Shown here: positions 8,666 through 18,290 of the stretch, in pieces | Layout: each line of letters opens with the position of its first letter | How positions within the stretch are numbered: position 1 is the stretch's first letter | Origin: Ensifer sp. LC11 | GTDB taxonomy: Bacteria > Pseudomonadota > Alphaproteobacteria > Rhizobiales > Rhizobiaceae | Direction: 5' to 3' | Length of the DNA stretch: 64,000 bases | NCBI RefSeq assembly: GCF_001695835.1 | Contig: NZ_MBSO01000007.1 | Span: forward strand, 29,541 to 93,540 | Notes under the pieces: generated by a model | Told to the model about the DNA's origin: nothing | Databases searched by the model: none | The model's input: only the letters and a program-made list of their open reading frames with translations | Translations under genes and position numbers: made by a program

Positions 8666-10066
8666 ATGACCACCACTCAGGACTATATCGTCGCCGACAT
8701 CGGTCTCGCCGATTTCGGGCGCAAGGAAATTGCGATCGCCGAAACGGAAATGCCGGGCCTGATGGCCTGCCGCGAAGAGTTCGGCGCTTCCAAGCCGCTG
8801 AAGGGCGCACGCGTCACCGGCTCGCTGCACATGACCATCCAGACCGCCGTCCTGATCGAGACGCTGGTCGCTCTTGGCGCCGACGTGCGCTGGGCATCCT
8901 GCAACATCTTCTCGACCCAGGACCACGCCGCAGCAGCAATCGCCGCAAGCGGCGTACCGGTCTTCGCCGTCAAGGGTGAAACGCTGGAAGAATACTGGAC
9001 CTACACCGACAAGATCTTCCAGTGGGCCGATGGCGGCGTTTCGAACATGATCCTCGATGATGGCGGCGACGCCACCATGTACATCCTGCTCGGCGCCCGC
9101 GCTGAAGCCGGCGAAGACGTGCTCTCGAACCCCGGCTCCGAGGAAGAAGAGATTCTCGTCGCGCAGATCAAGAAGCGCCTCCAGGCTTCGCCGGGCTGGT
9201 TCACCAAGCAGCGCGAAGCCATCAAGGGCGTGACCGAAGAAACGACCACCGGCGTCAACCGCCTCTATCAGCTCCAGGCCAAGGGCCTGCTGCCCTTCCC
9301 GGCGATCAACGTCAACGATTCGGTCACCAAGTCGAAGTTCGACAACAAGTATGGCTGCAAGGAATCGCTGGTCGACGGCATTCGCCGCGGCACCGACGTG
9401 ATGATGGCCGGCAAGGTCGCCGTCGTCTGCGGCTACGGCGACGTCGGCAAGGGTTCGGCAGCATCGCTTTCGGGCGCCGGCGCTCGCGTCAAGGTCACCG
9501 AAATCGACCCGATCTGCGCGTTGCAGGCTGCCATGGACGGCTTCGAAGTCGTTCAGCTCGAGGACGTCGTCTCGTCGGCCGACATCTTCATCACGACGAC
9601 CGGCAACAAGGACGTCATCCGCATGGACCACATGCGCGAGATGAAGGATATGGCGATCGTCGGCAACATCGGCCACTTCGACAACGAAATTCAGGTTTCC
9701 GCACTGCGTAACCTGAAGTGGACGAACATCAAGCCACAGGTCGACATGATCGAGTTCCCGAAGGGCAACCGCATGATCCTTCTGTCGGAAGGTCGCCTGC
9801 TCAATCTCGGCAACGCCACCGGCCACCCATCCTTCGTCATGTCGGCTTCGTTCTCCAACCAGGTGCTGGCGCAGATCGAGCTCTTCACCAAGGGTGAGAA
9901 GTACAAGAACGAAGTCTACGTCCTGCCGAAGGCGCTCGACGAGAAGGTCGCCCGCCTGCATCTGAAGAAGCTCGGCGCCAAGCTCTCCGAACTTTCCGAA
10001 GAGCAGGCCGACTACATCGGCGTGAAGCCGCAGGGCCCGTTCAAGGCTGAGCACTACCGGTACTAA
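8666..10066 (+). CDS. ahcY: Adenosylhomocysteinase
   Basis: AhcY hydrolyses S-adenosylhomocysteine to adenosine and homocysteine, relieving product inhibition of methyltransferases and feeding the methionine cycle. The 466-residue protein has [34 protein letters not shown], the active-site region [11 protein letters not shown] and [14 protein letters not shown], the NAD-binding loop GYGDVGKG (residues 255-262), and the C-terminal [23 protein letters not shown] just precedes the ATG. It is followed by a strong terminator and preceded by a structured leader. Confidence 0.98.
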   Translation: MTTTQDYIVADIGLADFGRKEIAIAETEMPGLMACREEFGASKPLKGARVTGSLHMTIQTAVLIETLVALGADVRWASCNIFSTQDHAAAAIAASGVPVFAVKGETLEEYWTYTDKIFQWADGGVSNMILDDGGDATMYILLGARAEAGEDVLSNPGSEEEEILVAQIKKRLQASPGWFTKQREAIKGVTEETTTGVNRLYQLQAKGLLPFPAINVNDSVTKSKFDNKYGCKESLVDGIRRGTDVMMAGKVAVVCGYGDVGKGSAASLSGAGARVKVTEIDPICALQAAMDGFEVVQLEDVVSSADIFITTTGNKDVIRMDHMREMKDMAIVGNIGHFDNEIQVSALRNLKWTNIKPQVDMIEFPKGNRMILLSEGRLLNLGNATGHPSFVMSASFSNQVLAQIELFTKGEKYKNEVYVLPKALDEKVARLHLKKLGAKLSELSEEQADYIGVKPQGPFKAEHYRY

Positions 10067-10094
10067 TCCTTACCCGGGCAATCCACAACATCTT

Positions 10095-10133
10095 GTGGCC
10101 GCGTTCTTGACAAGAGAGCGCGGCCGCTTTTTT
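10095..10133 (+). terminator. Rho-independent terminator of ahcY
   Basis: GGCCGCG (10097-10103) and CGCGGCC (10119-10125) form a GC-rich stem followed by a run of six T. The rest of the 305-base gap to divL (10134-10371) has no gene. It contains two GATTC (CcrM-type) sites near 10155 and 10183 and a hairpin of GGCCC and GGGCC around TTAAACA. Confidence 0.85.
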
Positions 10134-10371
10134 AGGCCTCTCCCTTCCCGACGATTCGACTAGGAAGTATGCTCTAACCCATTGATTCGTGATGCCGGTG
10201 CGGACCTTGGGCATCGCGGATGGGATGTCTTGTCGATAGGCGGCAAACAGACGGAGACAGACCGGGGATGCAATCGGAACTGACGCGGGCCCTTAAACAG
10301 GGCCTCGGTGGGACTGTGCAAGGCGCGAAACAGCCAGCAGCACCCTTCGGACAGACGGGGATGGCAGTGCC

Positions 10372-12852
10372 ATGAACACAGATCAGACAGTTTTTCCGGG
10401 CACCCGCCGCAAGGGCCCGAAGTTCCTGCGCCACCTTTTGGCCGGCACCGCCCTCTTTGCTGCAACGGATGCGCTTGCCCAGGTCGCCCCGCAGAAGGCT
10501 GGCATTTTCGGCTCGTCGGAAGTCGTCACCTTCTCCGTACTGATCGGCGTCATTTCCGCGGCCATGATCTCGGCGATCTGGCTGATCCGGCAGCGCGGCA
10601 ACATCGAAGCGGAAAACCGCGAACTCAGGTCCGACCTGTCGGACGCCAACCAACGCCTTTCACGCTATCAGGCACTGGTCGCCGACAAGAACCGACGGAT
10701 CGTCATCTGGGACGGGCTGGCCGAACGCGCCGAACTTCTCGGGCAACTGCCGGCCGAAACCGGTGCGCCGGCTGATGATCGCGACTTCCTGGCCTTCGGC
10801 CGCTGGATCAAGGCCCAGTCGGCAGGAGACCTGGAAAAGGCGATTGACGCACTTCGCACCCAGGCCCGCAGTTTCGATCTGGTGCTCGAAACGCAGCGCA
10901 ATGAGGTTCTGGAAGCGCAAGGGCGCGTTTCAGGCGGACGCGCCTTCGTGCGCTTCATCGCGCTCAACAACATGCGAGCGGAACTCGCCGAACTGAAGCT
11001 CGAGCACGACCGGCTCAATGGTGCGCTCGTCTCCTTCCGCACGCTTCTCGACGCGATCGACCTTCCGGTCTGGCAGCGCGGCAATGACGGGGCGCTCACC
11101 TGGGTCAACGAGGCCTATGCCGACGCCGTCGAAGCTCCCGATGTCGCAACCGCGGTTACCGAAGGCCGCGAGTTGCTCGCGACCGTCGCGCGCGAAAAGA
11201 TCCGCTCAGTATCCACGTTCGACACGCCGTTCCGCGATAAGGTGTCGACGGTCGTGCGCGGCAACCGCACCTTCTTCGACGTCGTCGACGCTCGCAGCCG
11301 CGCCGGAACGGCCGGCATCGCCGTCGACATATCCGGGATCGAAGCCGTGCGCGAGGAACTCAGCCGCACGCTCAAGAGCCATGCCGAGACGCTCGACCAT
11401 CTCGCGACTCCGGTCGCGATCTTCGACGGCAATCAGCGCCTGCAGTTTTACAACCAAGCCTTCCAGCGTCTCTGGAGCCTCGACATCGGCTTCCTCGAGC
11501 GCAAGCCCGACAATGGTGAGGTCCTCGACCGCCTGCGTGCCGGTGGCCAGCTGCCGGAACAGCTCAACTGGAAACAATGGAAAGCGAACGCGCTCTCCGT
11601 CTACCAGGCGCTCGATACGCAGAGCGATCTCTGGCACCTGCCAAACGGTCAAACCCTGCGCGTCTTTGCAACCGCTCGCCCGCAGGGCGGCGTCACCTGG
11701 GTATTCGAGAACCTGACCGAGAAGGTCGATCTCGAAACGCGCTACAATACGCTCGTTCAGGTCCAGGGCGAGACCATCGACCATCTGGCGGAAGGTGTCG
11801 CGGTGTTCGGGCCCGACGGCCGCATTCGTCTGTCCAACCCGGCATTCCGGGCGATCTGGGGCATCAACGAGGCGGAGGCCAAGCCTGGCACCCATATCAA
11901 GGCGATCGAGCAGGCCTGCCTCATCTCCTATGACCAGGCGGACGGGTGGAAGCGGTTCACCCACATCATAACCAGCTTCGACGACGAGCGGCCATCGAGC
12001 CGCGGCATCCTTGAGCTCAGGACCGGGCTGATCCTCGACTACGCCGTCATCCCATTGCCGAACGCACAGACAATGCTGACCTTCGTCAACATTACCGACA
12101 GCGTCAGGGTCGAGCGGGCACTGACCGAAAAGAACGAAGCGTTGCGCAAGGCGGATGCGCTGAAGAACGACTTCGTGCACCACGTTTCCTATGAGCTGCG
12201 CTCGCCGCTCACCAACATCATCGGCTTCGCCGACCTGTTGAAGACCCCCGCCTTTGGCGATCTCAACGAACGGCAGGCGGAATATGTCGACCACATCGCC
12301 ACGTCCTCGTCGCTGCTGCTGACGATCGTCAACGACATCCTGGATCTTGCGACCGTCGATGCCGGCATCGTCCAGCTCGACCTCGCCGACATCAGTCTGA
12401 CGGATTTCCTCGATGACATCGCTCACCAGATGGCCGACCGGCTGATCGAGAGCGGTGTGACGCTCAGGATTGCCGCCCCCGATAATCTCGGCCGCATGGT
12501 CGCTGACCAGCAAAGGCTGAAGCAGATCTTCGTCAAGCTGCTCACCAATGCCGCGAACTTCGCGCCCGATGGCAGCGTCATCGACCTGAAGTGCCACCGC
12601 GAAGGCGGCGACTTCATATTTTCCGTTTCGGACAGCGGCCCCGGCATCCCACAGGACGTTCTCGACACGGTGTTCAATCGCTTCGAAAGCCACGGACAGC
12701 GCGGCGGCGCGGGACTCGGGCTCTCGATCGTCGAGAGCTTCGTGAGCCTGCACGAGGGCACGGTCTCGATCCGCAGCAAGGAAGGCGAAGGTACGGAAGT
12801 GACCTGCCGCATCCCCTCGGCCGAAGCGCCGAAAATCATCGCGGCCGAGTGA
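10372..12852 (+). CDS. divL: DivL-type PAS sensor kinase with tyrosine at the phospho-acceptor position
   Basis: The 826-residue protein has an N-terminal hydrophobic region and a membrane segment (about residues 52-72). A coiled-coil stretch, three PAS-like modules (about 220-320, 340-450 and 465-580) and a histidine-kinase core follow. In the H-box, the usual SHELR is SYELR, so the phospho-acceptor is Tyr607 (FVHHVSYELRSPLTNIIGFADLL region). The ATP domain looks intact (KQIFVKLLTNAANFAP, DSGPGIP, GGAGLGLSIVESF). Tyrosine here is the signature of DivL, the pseudokinase that controls CckA and CtrA in the alphaproteobacterial cell cycle. A divL gene near ahcY and chvG fits the related Agrobacterium gene order as I recall it. 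Its stop overlaps the next start. Confidence 0.85.
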   Translation: MNTDQTVFPGTRRKGPKFLRHLLAGTALFAATDALAQVAPQKAGIFGSSEVVTFSVLIGVISAAMISAIWLIRQRGNIEAENRELRSDLSDANQRLSRYQALVADKNRRIVIWDGLAERAELLGQLPAETGAPADDRDFLAFGRWIKAQSAGDLEKAIDALRTQARSFDLVLETQRNEVLEAQGRVSGGRAFVRFIALNNMRAELAELKLEHDRLNGALVSFRTLLDAIDLPVWQRGNDGALTWVNEAYADAVEAPDVATAVTEGRELLATVAREKIRSVSTFDTPFRDKVSTVVRGNRTFFDVVDARSRAGTAGIAVDISGIEAVREELSRTLKSHAETLDHLATPVAIFDGNQRLQFYNQAFQRLWSLDIGFLERKPDNGEVLDRLRAGGQLPEQLNWKQWKANALSVYQALDTQSDLWHLPNGQTLRVFATARPQGGVTWVFENLTEKVDLETRYNTLVQVQGETIDHLAEGVAVFGPDGRIRLSNPAFRAIWGINEAEAKPGTHIKAIEQACLISYDQADGWKRFTHIITSFDDERPSSRGILELRTGLILDYAVIPLPNAQTMLTFVNITDSVRVERALTEKNEALRKADALKNDFVHHVSYELRSPLTNIIGFADLLKTPAFGDLNERQAEYVDHIATSSSLLLTIVNDILDLATVDAGIVQLDLADISLTDFLDDIAHQMADRLIESGVTLRIAAPDNLGRMVADQQRLKQIFVKLLTNAANFAPDGSVIDLKCHREGGDFIFSVSDSGPGIPQDVLDTVFNRFESHGQRGGAGLGLSIVESFVSLHEGTVSIRSKEGEGTEVTCRIPSAEAPKIIAAE

Positions 12853-14363
12853 TGCCGGCGATCGAGCGCACGCTTTCGGACGAGGCGGCAACGATCGAGC
12901 TCGGCGAAGACCTGGCGCTGGCCCTGAAGGCCGGCGACTGCGTGGCCCTTTCGGGAGACCTCGGCGCTGGCAAGTCGACATTTGCACGCGCCTTCCTGCG
13001 CGCGCTGGCCGATGACGATGGCCTGGAAGTGCCGAGCCCGACTTTCACGCTCGTTCAGACCTATGAACTGCGCATTCCCGTCGCGCATTTCGATCTTTAT
13101 CGACTTGCCGATTCCAGCGAACTGGACGAGCTTGGTTTCGACGAAGCGCTGTCGCAAGGCATTTGCCTGGTCGAATGGCCGGAGCGGGCTGAGGGCGCCC
13201 TCCCCGCCAAGCGCATCATGCTGACCCTCGCGCACGAGAATGACGGGCGGCGCGTTGAAATTTCCGGTGCTGAGGACCAGCTGCAGCGCATTTCCCGCTC
13301 GCTCGCGATCCGCGACTTCCTCAACAATCATGGTCATTGCAAAGCACGTCGACGGCACCTGAGCGGTGACGCCTCGATCCGGGCCTATGAGAGGATCTAT
13401 CCGGCGGACGGTTCCGTTAGCCGGATTCTGATGGACTCACCGCGGCACAAGCCCGGCCCGATCCTTCAGGACGGCAAGTATTACCAGCAGCTCGCCCATA
13501 TCGCCGAGGATGTCGTTCCCTTCGTCGCCATCGATCAATTGCTGATTGCCCGTGGCTTTGCGGCGCCGACGATCCACGCCCGCGATCTCGACCAAGGCAT
13601 CCTCTTGATCGAGGATCTCGGGTCAGAGGGCGTTCTCGATGAAGCCGGCCAACCGATCGACGCGCGCTATATCGAAAGCGCCCGGTTGCTTGCGCGTCTC
13701 CATTCCGAACAGACGCCACGAGAAATCAGGGTCGATGCCACAGTCGTCCACCGCGTTCCGGATTTCGACCGGACGACGATGAAGATCGAAACGCGACTTC
13801 TGACCGACTGGTACTTGCCCTGGAAACGTGGCGAGCCGGCAAGTGATGACGAGAAGCGCGAATATAGCGAGATCTGGGATGGCCTGATCGACCTCCTGCA
13901 GACCTCCGAGACCAACCTGCTGCTGCGCGACTTCCATTCACCCAACATCATCTGGCGCGAAGAGCGTCGGGGTCTCGACCGAATCGGCCTCATCGATTTC
14001 CAGGATGCGATGATTGGTCCGACCGCCTATGACGTGGCATCGCTCGTTCAGGATGCCCGCGTCACCATATCGTCTTCGCTCGCAAGCCGGATGATGCAGA
14101 CCTATCTCGCCGAGCGGCACGCGAGCGGCATTTTCGACGAGGCGACTTTCTCACGCGACTGGCACCTGATGTCGGCGCAGCGCAACTGCAAACTTGTCGG
14201 CATCTGGGTGCGACTGATGCAGCGCGACGGCAAGCCTGGCTACATGAAACACATGCCGCGCACTTTCGCCTATCTTCAGGCCGCGCTTTCACATGAATCG
14301 CTGAAACCCTTGCACGACTGGTGTATGAAGACCGGAATCCTTAATTCCGAATCAGCGAACTGA
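12852..14363 (+). CDS. tsaE: Fusion of TsaE (tRNA t6A ATPase) and AmgK-like sugar kinase
   Basis: The 503-residue protein has two parts. Residues 1 to about 155 are TsaE, the ATPase of the threonylcarbamoyl-adenosine (t6A37) tRNA complex, with P-loop SGDLGAGKST (34-43), PSPTFTLVQTY and HFDLYRL. From about residue 165 there is an aminoglycoside-phosphotransferase fold like AmgK, which phosphorylates N-acetylmuramate and GlcNAc at the anomeric position in peptidoglycan recycling. Its catalytic and metal motifs are LLLRDFHSPNIIW and LIDFQDAMIGP. The next gene, murU, supplies the following step. The ATG overlaps the divL stop (TGATG). This fusion is common in Rhizobiales annotations. Confidence 0.9.
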   Translation: MPAIERTLSDEAATIELGEDLALALKAGDCVALSGDLGAGKSTFARAFLRALADDDGLEVPSPTFTLVQTYELRIPVAHFDLYRLADSSELDELGFDEALSQGICLVEWPERAEGALPAKRIMLTLAHENDGRRVEISGAEDQLQRISRSLAIRDFLNNHGHCKARRRHLSGDASIRAYERIYPADGSVSRILMDSPRHKPGPILQDGKYYQQLAHIAEDVVPFVAIDQLLIARGFAAPTIHARDLDQGILLIEDLGSEGVLDEAGQPIDARYIESARLLARLHSEQTPREIRVDATVVHRVPDFDRTTMKIETRLLTDWYLPWKRGEPASDDEKREYSEIWDGLIDLLQTSETNLLLRDFHSPNIIWREERRGLDRIGLIDFQDAMIGPTAYDVASLVQDARVTISSSLASRMMQTYLAERHASGIFDEATFSRDWHLMSAQRNCKLVGIWVRLMQRDGKPGYMKHMPRTFAYLQAALSHESLKPLHDWCMKTGILNSESAN

Positions 14364-14373
14364 CAGAGAAGCA

Positions 14374-15105
14374 ATGTCGATCAGCAATGCGATGGTGCTC
14401 GCCGCGGGCCTCGGCACCCGGCTCCGTCCGATCACCAACACCATGCCGAAGCCACTCGTAGAAATCGCGGGCAAGCCGATGATCGACTACGTGCTGGATC
14501 TGCTGGTAGAGGCCGGCGTCACCAGGGCCGCGGTCAATGTGCACCATTTCGCCGAACAGATGGAAGAGCATCTCGGTCAGCGGAACGCGCCTGAAATCCT
14601 GATTTCCGACGAGCGCGGCGCGCTGATGAATTCCGGCGGCGGCCTGGTCAAGGGGCTGAAACTGCTGCCGGAAGGTCCCATTCTCGTGATGAACGCCGAC
14701 CTCTTCTGGGTTGCAGAGCCCGCGGGCGAGCCGAGCAATCTGACGCGCCTGGCCGCAGCCTTCGATGCGGAGCGCATGGATATGCTGATGCTTTGTGTGC
14801 GCGACGAGGATACGACGGGGCACAACGGCAAGAGGGACTTTTCGCTTGCTACCGACGGCAAGCTCGTGCGCTACGCCGAGGGCCTGCCGAACCCGGTGGT
14901 CTATGCCGGCGCGATCGCGCTTCACTCCCGGCTCTTTGCCGACGCGCCCGACGATGCCTTCAACCTCAATATCTACTTCGATCGCGCCGCCGAGAAGGGC
15001 CGACTCCATGGCCTTCTGCTCGACGGCCATTGGGTGACGGTCGGAACCCCGGAAGCGATCGGTGAAGCGGAGGCGGCGATCCGCCGCCATCAGCCGGAGG
15101 GATGA
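14374..15105 (+). CDS. murU: N-acetylmuramate-1-phosphate uridylyltransferase (MurU-like)
   Basis: This is a 243-residue nucleotidyltransferase with the sugar-nucleotide signature LAAGLGTRLRP (residues 9-19), a KPLVEIAGKPMIDYVLD block and the metal-binding VMNADLFW. Length and position next to an AmgK-type kinase fit MurU, which makes UDP-MurNAc from MurNAc-1-phosphate and so returns muramic acid to wall synthesis without the de novo, fosfomycin-sensitive step. Other sugar-1-phosphate nucleotidyltransferases look similar, so the substrate is inferred from context. It overlaps addB by four bases (ATGA). Confidence 0.82.
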   Translation: MSISNAMVLAAGLGTRLRPITNTMPKPLVEIAGKPMIDYVLDLLVEAGVTRAAVNVHHFAEQMEEHLGQRNAPEILISDERGALMNSGGGLVKGLKLLPEGPILVMNADLFWVAEPAGEPSNLTRLAAAFDAERMDMLMLCVRDEDTTGHNGKRDFSLATDGKLVRYAEGLPNPVVYAGAIALHSRLFADAPDDAFNLNIYFDRAAEKGRLHGLLLDGHWVTVGTPEAIGEAEAAIRRHQPEG

Positions 15106-18100
15106 GCGTGAGCGGCCGCCGGTCCAACGTCTTCACGATCCCGCCCGGCCTCCCCTTTCTGAAGACGCTCGCCGAAACGCTCTGCGCTGGAAGCCTGACC
15201 CCGGACTTCCGCTACGATCCGGCCGACCCGCTGCCGCTGGCAGGCGTGACGATTTTCGTGCCGACCCGCCGCTCGGCCCGTGTGCTTCGATCGGAGTTCG
15301 TCGATCTGCTCGGCGGCCGCTCCACCATCCTGCCCACGATCAAGGCACTCGGCGAGACCGACGACGACAGCGGCTTCTTCGATGCCGAGGTGCCGGCGAT
15401 CCTCGATCTCGCCCCGCCGCTGCCCGGCACGGCGCGGCTGATCGAACTTGGCCGGCTGATCCTTGCCTGGCGCAACCGCCTGCCGAAGGTGGTGCTCGAT
15501 ATCCACGCGGAAAGCCCGCTGATTGCACCGGCAAGTCCCGCGGATGCGATCTGGCTCGCGCGCAATCTCGCCGACCTCATCGATGCGATGGAGACCGAAG
15601 AGCTGGACTGGGACGAGCTCGACCGGCTCGATGCCGGCGAGCATGCGCTCTGGTGGCAACTGACGCTCGAATTCCTGAAGATCGCCCGCCATTACTGGCC
15701 GGAGCGGCTCGAGGAACTCAAGCAATCCTCGCCCGCGCGCCATCGCAACGCCATCCTTCAGGCAGAGACGCAACGGATCGCCGCCGGCAAGATCGAAGGG
15801 CCCATCGTCATTGCCGGTTCGACCGGCTCCATTCCCGCAACCGCGGCGCTGATCGCCGCCGTGCAGAAGCTGCCCAACGGCACGATCGTGCTTCCCGGTC
15901 TCGACCAGACGATGAGCGATGCCGAGTGGGACATGATCGTCGCCGATGCCGCCCTTGACGGCAGGCCGGACCCGGCAAGCCGCAGCCACCCGCAATACGG
16001 TTTCTACAGGCTGCTGAAGCGCATGGCCGTTCTGCGGCCCGACGTGGCCGCCTTGGCCAGCGCCGATGCGGACCTCGACTTCCGCGCCGCAATCCTGTCG
16101 CACGCCCTTCTGCCGGCCAAGGCGACCAATGCCTGGACCGAAACGCGCAACGAGCTCGATTCTCACCTGCTGCAGGCAGCCTTTGGGGATGCCGCCCTCA
16201 TCCAAGCCGCCAATGAGCGCGAGGAGGCGGCGGCGATCGCCGTTGCCCTGCGGCTGGCGCTGGAGGGCAGCGAAGACAGCCAGGCGGCGCTGATCACGCC
16301 GGACCGAAACCTCGCGCGACGGGTCGGCAGCGAGCTTGCGCGCTTCGGCATCGAGGCCGACGATTCCGCCGGTACCCCCCTGTCGTCAACACCGCAGGGC
16401 AGCTTCATGCGCCTGCTTCTGGAGGCGAGCCTGCGCCCGGGCGACCCCGTGCCTTTCGCTGCCCTGCTCAAGCATCCACTGGCGCGCTTCGGGCTTTGCC
16501 GCGACATGATGCACCAAGGCGCCGATACGCTTGAGCGGATGGCGCTGCGCGGCAGCACGGCAACGGTCGATATCCTCGCCCTCGAACCGTTGCTCGACGC
16601 GGCTATTCTCCAACACAAGACCGATCGTCACCCGCCGGAATGGCGCGCCGGAATCAGCGACGACGATCTTCAGGCGGCCCGCGACCTGGCCCGGAAAATC
16701 GGATCCTCGGTCGCGCCACTGGCCTCGGCGCTCACGCGGAAGAGAGACGGTAGCCGGGTGTTCTCGGACGAATTCACTTTCGCCGATTGGGCGACGCGCA
16801 CCGGCCAAGCGCTGGAAGCGGCTTGTATCGATGAACGCGGTGATCTCGGCGGTCTCTGGTCCGGCGAGGCAGCCGATACGCTGGCGACGCTCCTTCGCGG
16901 CATCATCGAGACCGATGGCCAGATGACGGCAGACGGTCCGCAATGGTGCGACGTCATGGAGGCGCTTGCCGCGAGCGCGGCCGTCAAGCCGCGTTCGATG
17001 CGCCATCCGCGGGTCTTCATCTTCGGCGCGCTGGAATCGCGCCTGCAGAGCATGGATCTGGTGGTGCTCGGCGGCATGAACGAGGGCAATTGGCCTGGTC
17101 AGACCGCCAACGACCCCTTCTTGTCGCGCACCATGAAGACGGGAATTGGCCTTGAACCACCCGAACGGCGCATCGGTCAGCTCGCGCATGACTTCCAGAT
17201 GGCCTGCGGCACCCGGCGGCTGATCTTCACCCGCTCGATGCGCCAGGGCGCAACACCCACGGTCGCGTCGCGATGGCTGCAGCGCCTGCTTGCCCTCGGC
17301 GGCGAACGATTGGCTGAAGCCTTGCGCGCCAACGGTGCTGATTATCTCGCCTGGGCCCGGATGCTCGACGACGGCGGGCGCCAACCGCTCGCGGAACGCC
17401 CTGCCCCCAAACCGCCGACGGAATTGCAGCCACGCAAGTATTCCTTCAGCGAGGTCTCGCGGCTAAGGCGCGACCCCTACGCCATCTACGCCCGGCGCAT
17501 TCTTCGCCTGCATCCGCTGCTGCCGTTCAACAGCGATCCCGGTCCGGCCGAGCGCGGCACGCTCTATCACCAGATTGTCGAGCGTTTCGTCCGCGGCGGT
17601 TTCGACCTGATGTCGCCTGCCGCCGAGGAGGCGATGCATCGGCTCTTGAACGAGGCCTTTGACGAGGCGCGCCTGCCTGTCCATATCGACACGATCTGGC
17701 GACCCCGTTTCGCCGCGGTTGGCAAGGCTTTCATTGAATGGGAGCGCGATCGCGCCCGTTGGATACGGCGATCGCGCACCGAGGTTCCGGCTTCGATGGA
17801 GCTCGGCGTCGCCGACATGCGATTGACCGGCATAGCCGACCGGCTCGACGTGCTGAACGATGGCAGCGTCGAGCTGATCGACTACAAGACCGGCTCCAGC
17901 CCATCGATCAAGGAAGCCCGCGTGCTGCTCGATCCGCAGCTTGCGCTCGAGGCAGCCGCACTTAAGGCCGGTGCCTTCAAGGATGTGCCGCCGAGCCACC
18001 CGCAATCGCTGCTTTATGTCCGGCTCAAGCCCGGCGCGCGATTCAAATCTGAAGCTGTCAACAACGAGGGCAGCAAGGCGAAGGAGACCAAATCCGCGGA

Positions 18101-18290
18101 CCAGCTTGCCGACGAATCGCTGAGCGAACTCAGAAAACTGCTCAGCGCCCTGCTTTCGGGCAAACACGGCTTTGCATCGCGCCTGATCGTACAGAAAGAG
18201 CGCGACTATGGCGGTGAGTACGACCACCTGGCACGCGTGGCCGAATGGTCGACAGCCGATAGCGACGAGGAGGATGGCGATGAGGGATGA
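15102..18290 (+). CDS. addB: AddB subunit of the AddAB helicase-nuclease (alphaproteobacterial type)
   Basis: The 1062-residue protein pairs with AddA to resect double-strand breaks and load RecA. The N-terminal half has the inactivated-helicase look typical of alphaproteobacterial AddB, with IFVPTRRSARVLRSEF where other families keep a P-loop. The C-terminal third carries the RecB-type nuclease motif IELIDYKTGSSPSIKEAR region with downstream DPQLALEA, and RGTLYHQIVERF. Few cysteines are visible around the nuclease, so I do not infer an iron-sulfur cluster. It starts inside the murU stop and ends inside the addA start, so the three are translationally coupled. Confidence 0.93.
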   Translation: MSVSGRRSNVFTIPPGLPFLKTLAETLCAGSLTPDFRYDPADPLPLAGVTIFVPTRRSARVLRSEFVDLLGGRSTILPTIKALGETDDDSGFFDAEVPAILDLAPPLPGTARLIELGRLILAWRNRLPKVVLDIHAESPLIAPASPADAIWLARNLADLIDAMETEELDWDELDRLDAGEHALWWQLTLEFLKIARHYWPERLEELKQSSPARHRNAILQAETQRIAAGKIEGPIVIAGSTGSIPATAALIAAVQKLPNGTIVLPGLDQTMSDAEWDMIVADAALDGRPDPASRSHPQYGFYRLLKRMAVLRPDVAALASADADLDFRAAILSHALLPAKATNAWTETRNELDSHLLQAAFGDAALIQAANEREEAAAIAVALRLALEGSEDSQAALITPDRNLARRVGSELARFGIEADDSAGTPLSSTPQGSFMRLLLEASLRPGDPVPFAALLKHPLARFGLCRDMMHQGADTLERMALRGSTATVDILALEPLLDAAILQHKTDRHPPEWRAGISDDDLQAARDLARKIGSSVAPLASALTRKRDGSRVFSDEFTFADWATRTGQALEAACIDERGDLGGLWSGEAADTLATLLRGIIETDGQMTADGPQWCDVMEALAASAAVKPRSMRHPRVFIFGALESRLQSMDLVVLGGMNEGNWPGQTANDPFLSRTMKTGIGLEPPERRIGQLAHDFQMACGTRRLIFTRSMRQGATPTVASRWLQRLLALGGERLAEALRANGADYLAWARMLDDGGRQPLAERPAPKPPTELQPRKYSFSEVSRLRRDPYAIYARRILRLHPLLPFNSDPGPAERGTLYHQIVERFVRGGFDLMSPAAEEAMHRLLNEAFDEARLPVHIDTIWRPRFAAVGKAFIEWERDRARWIRRSRTEVPASMELGVADMRLTGIADRLDVLNDGSVELIDYKTGSSPSIKEARVLLDPQLALEAAALKAGAFKDVPPSHPQSLLYVRLKPGARFKSEAVNNEGSKAKETKSADQLADESLSELRKLLSALLSGKHGFASRLIVQKERDYGGEYDHLARVAEWSTADSDEEDGDEG

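Noticed and set aside
14286..14301. TTTCACATGAATC near the end of tsaE-amgK as a parS site
   Set aside because: The central CACGTG is broken and several further mismatches are present.
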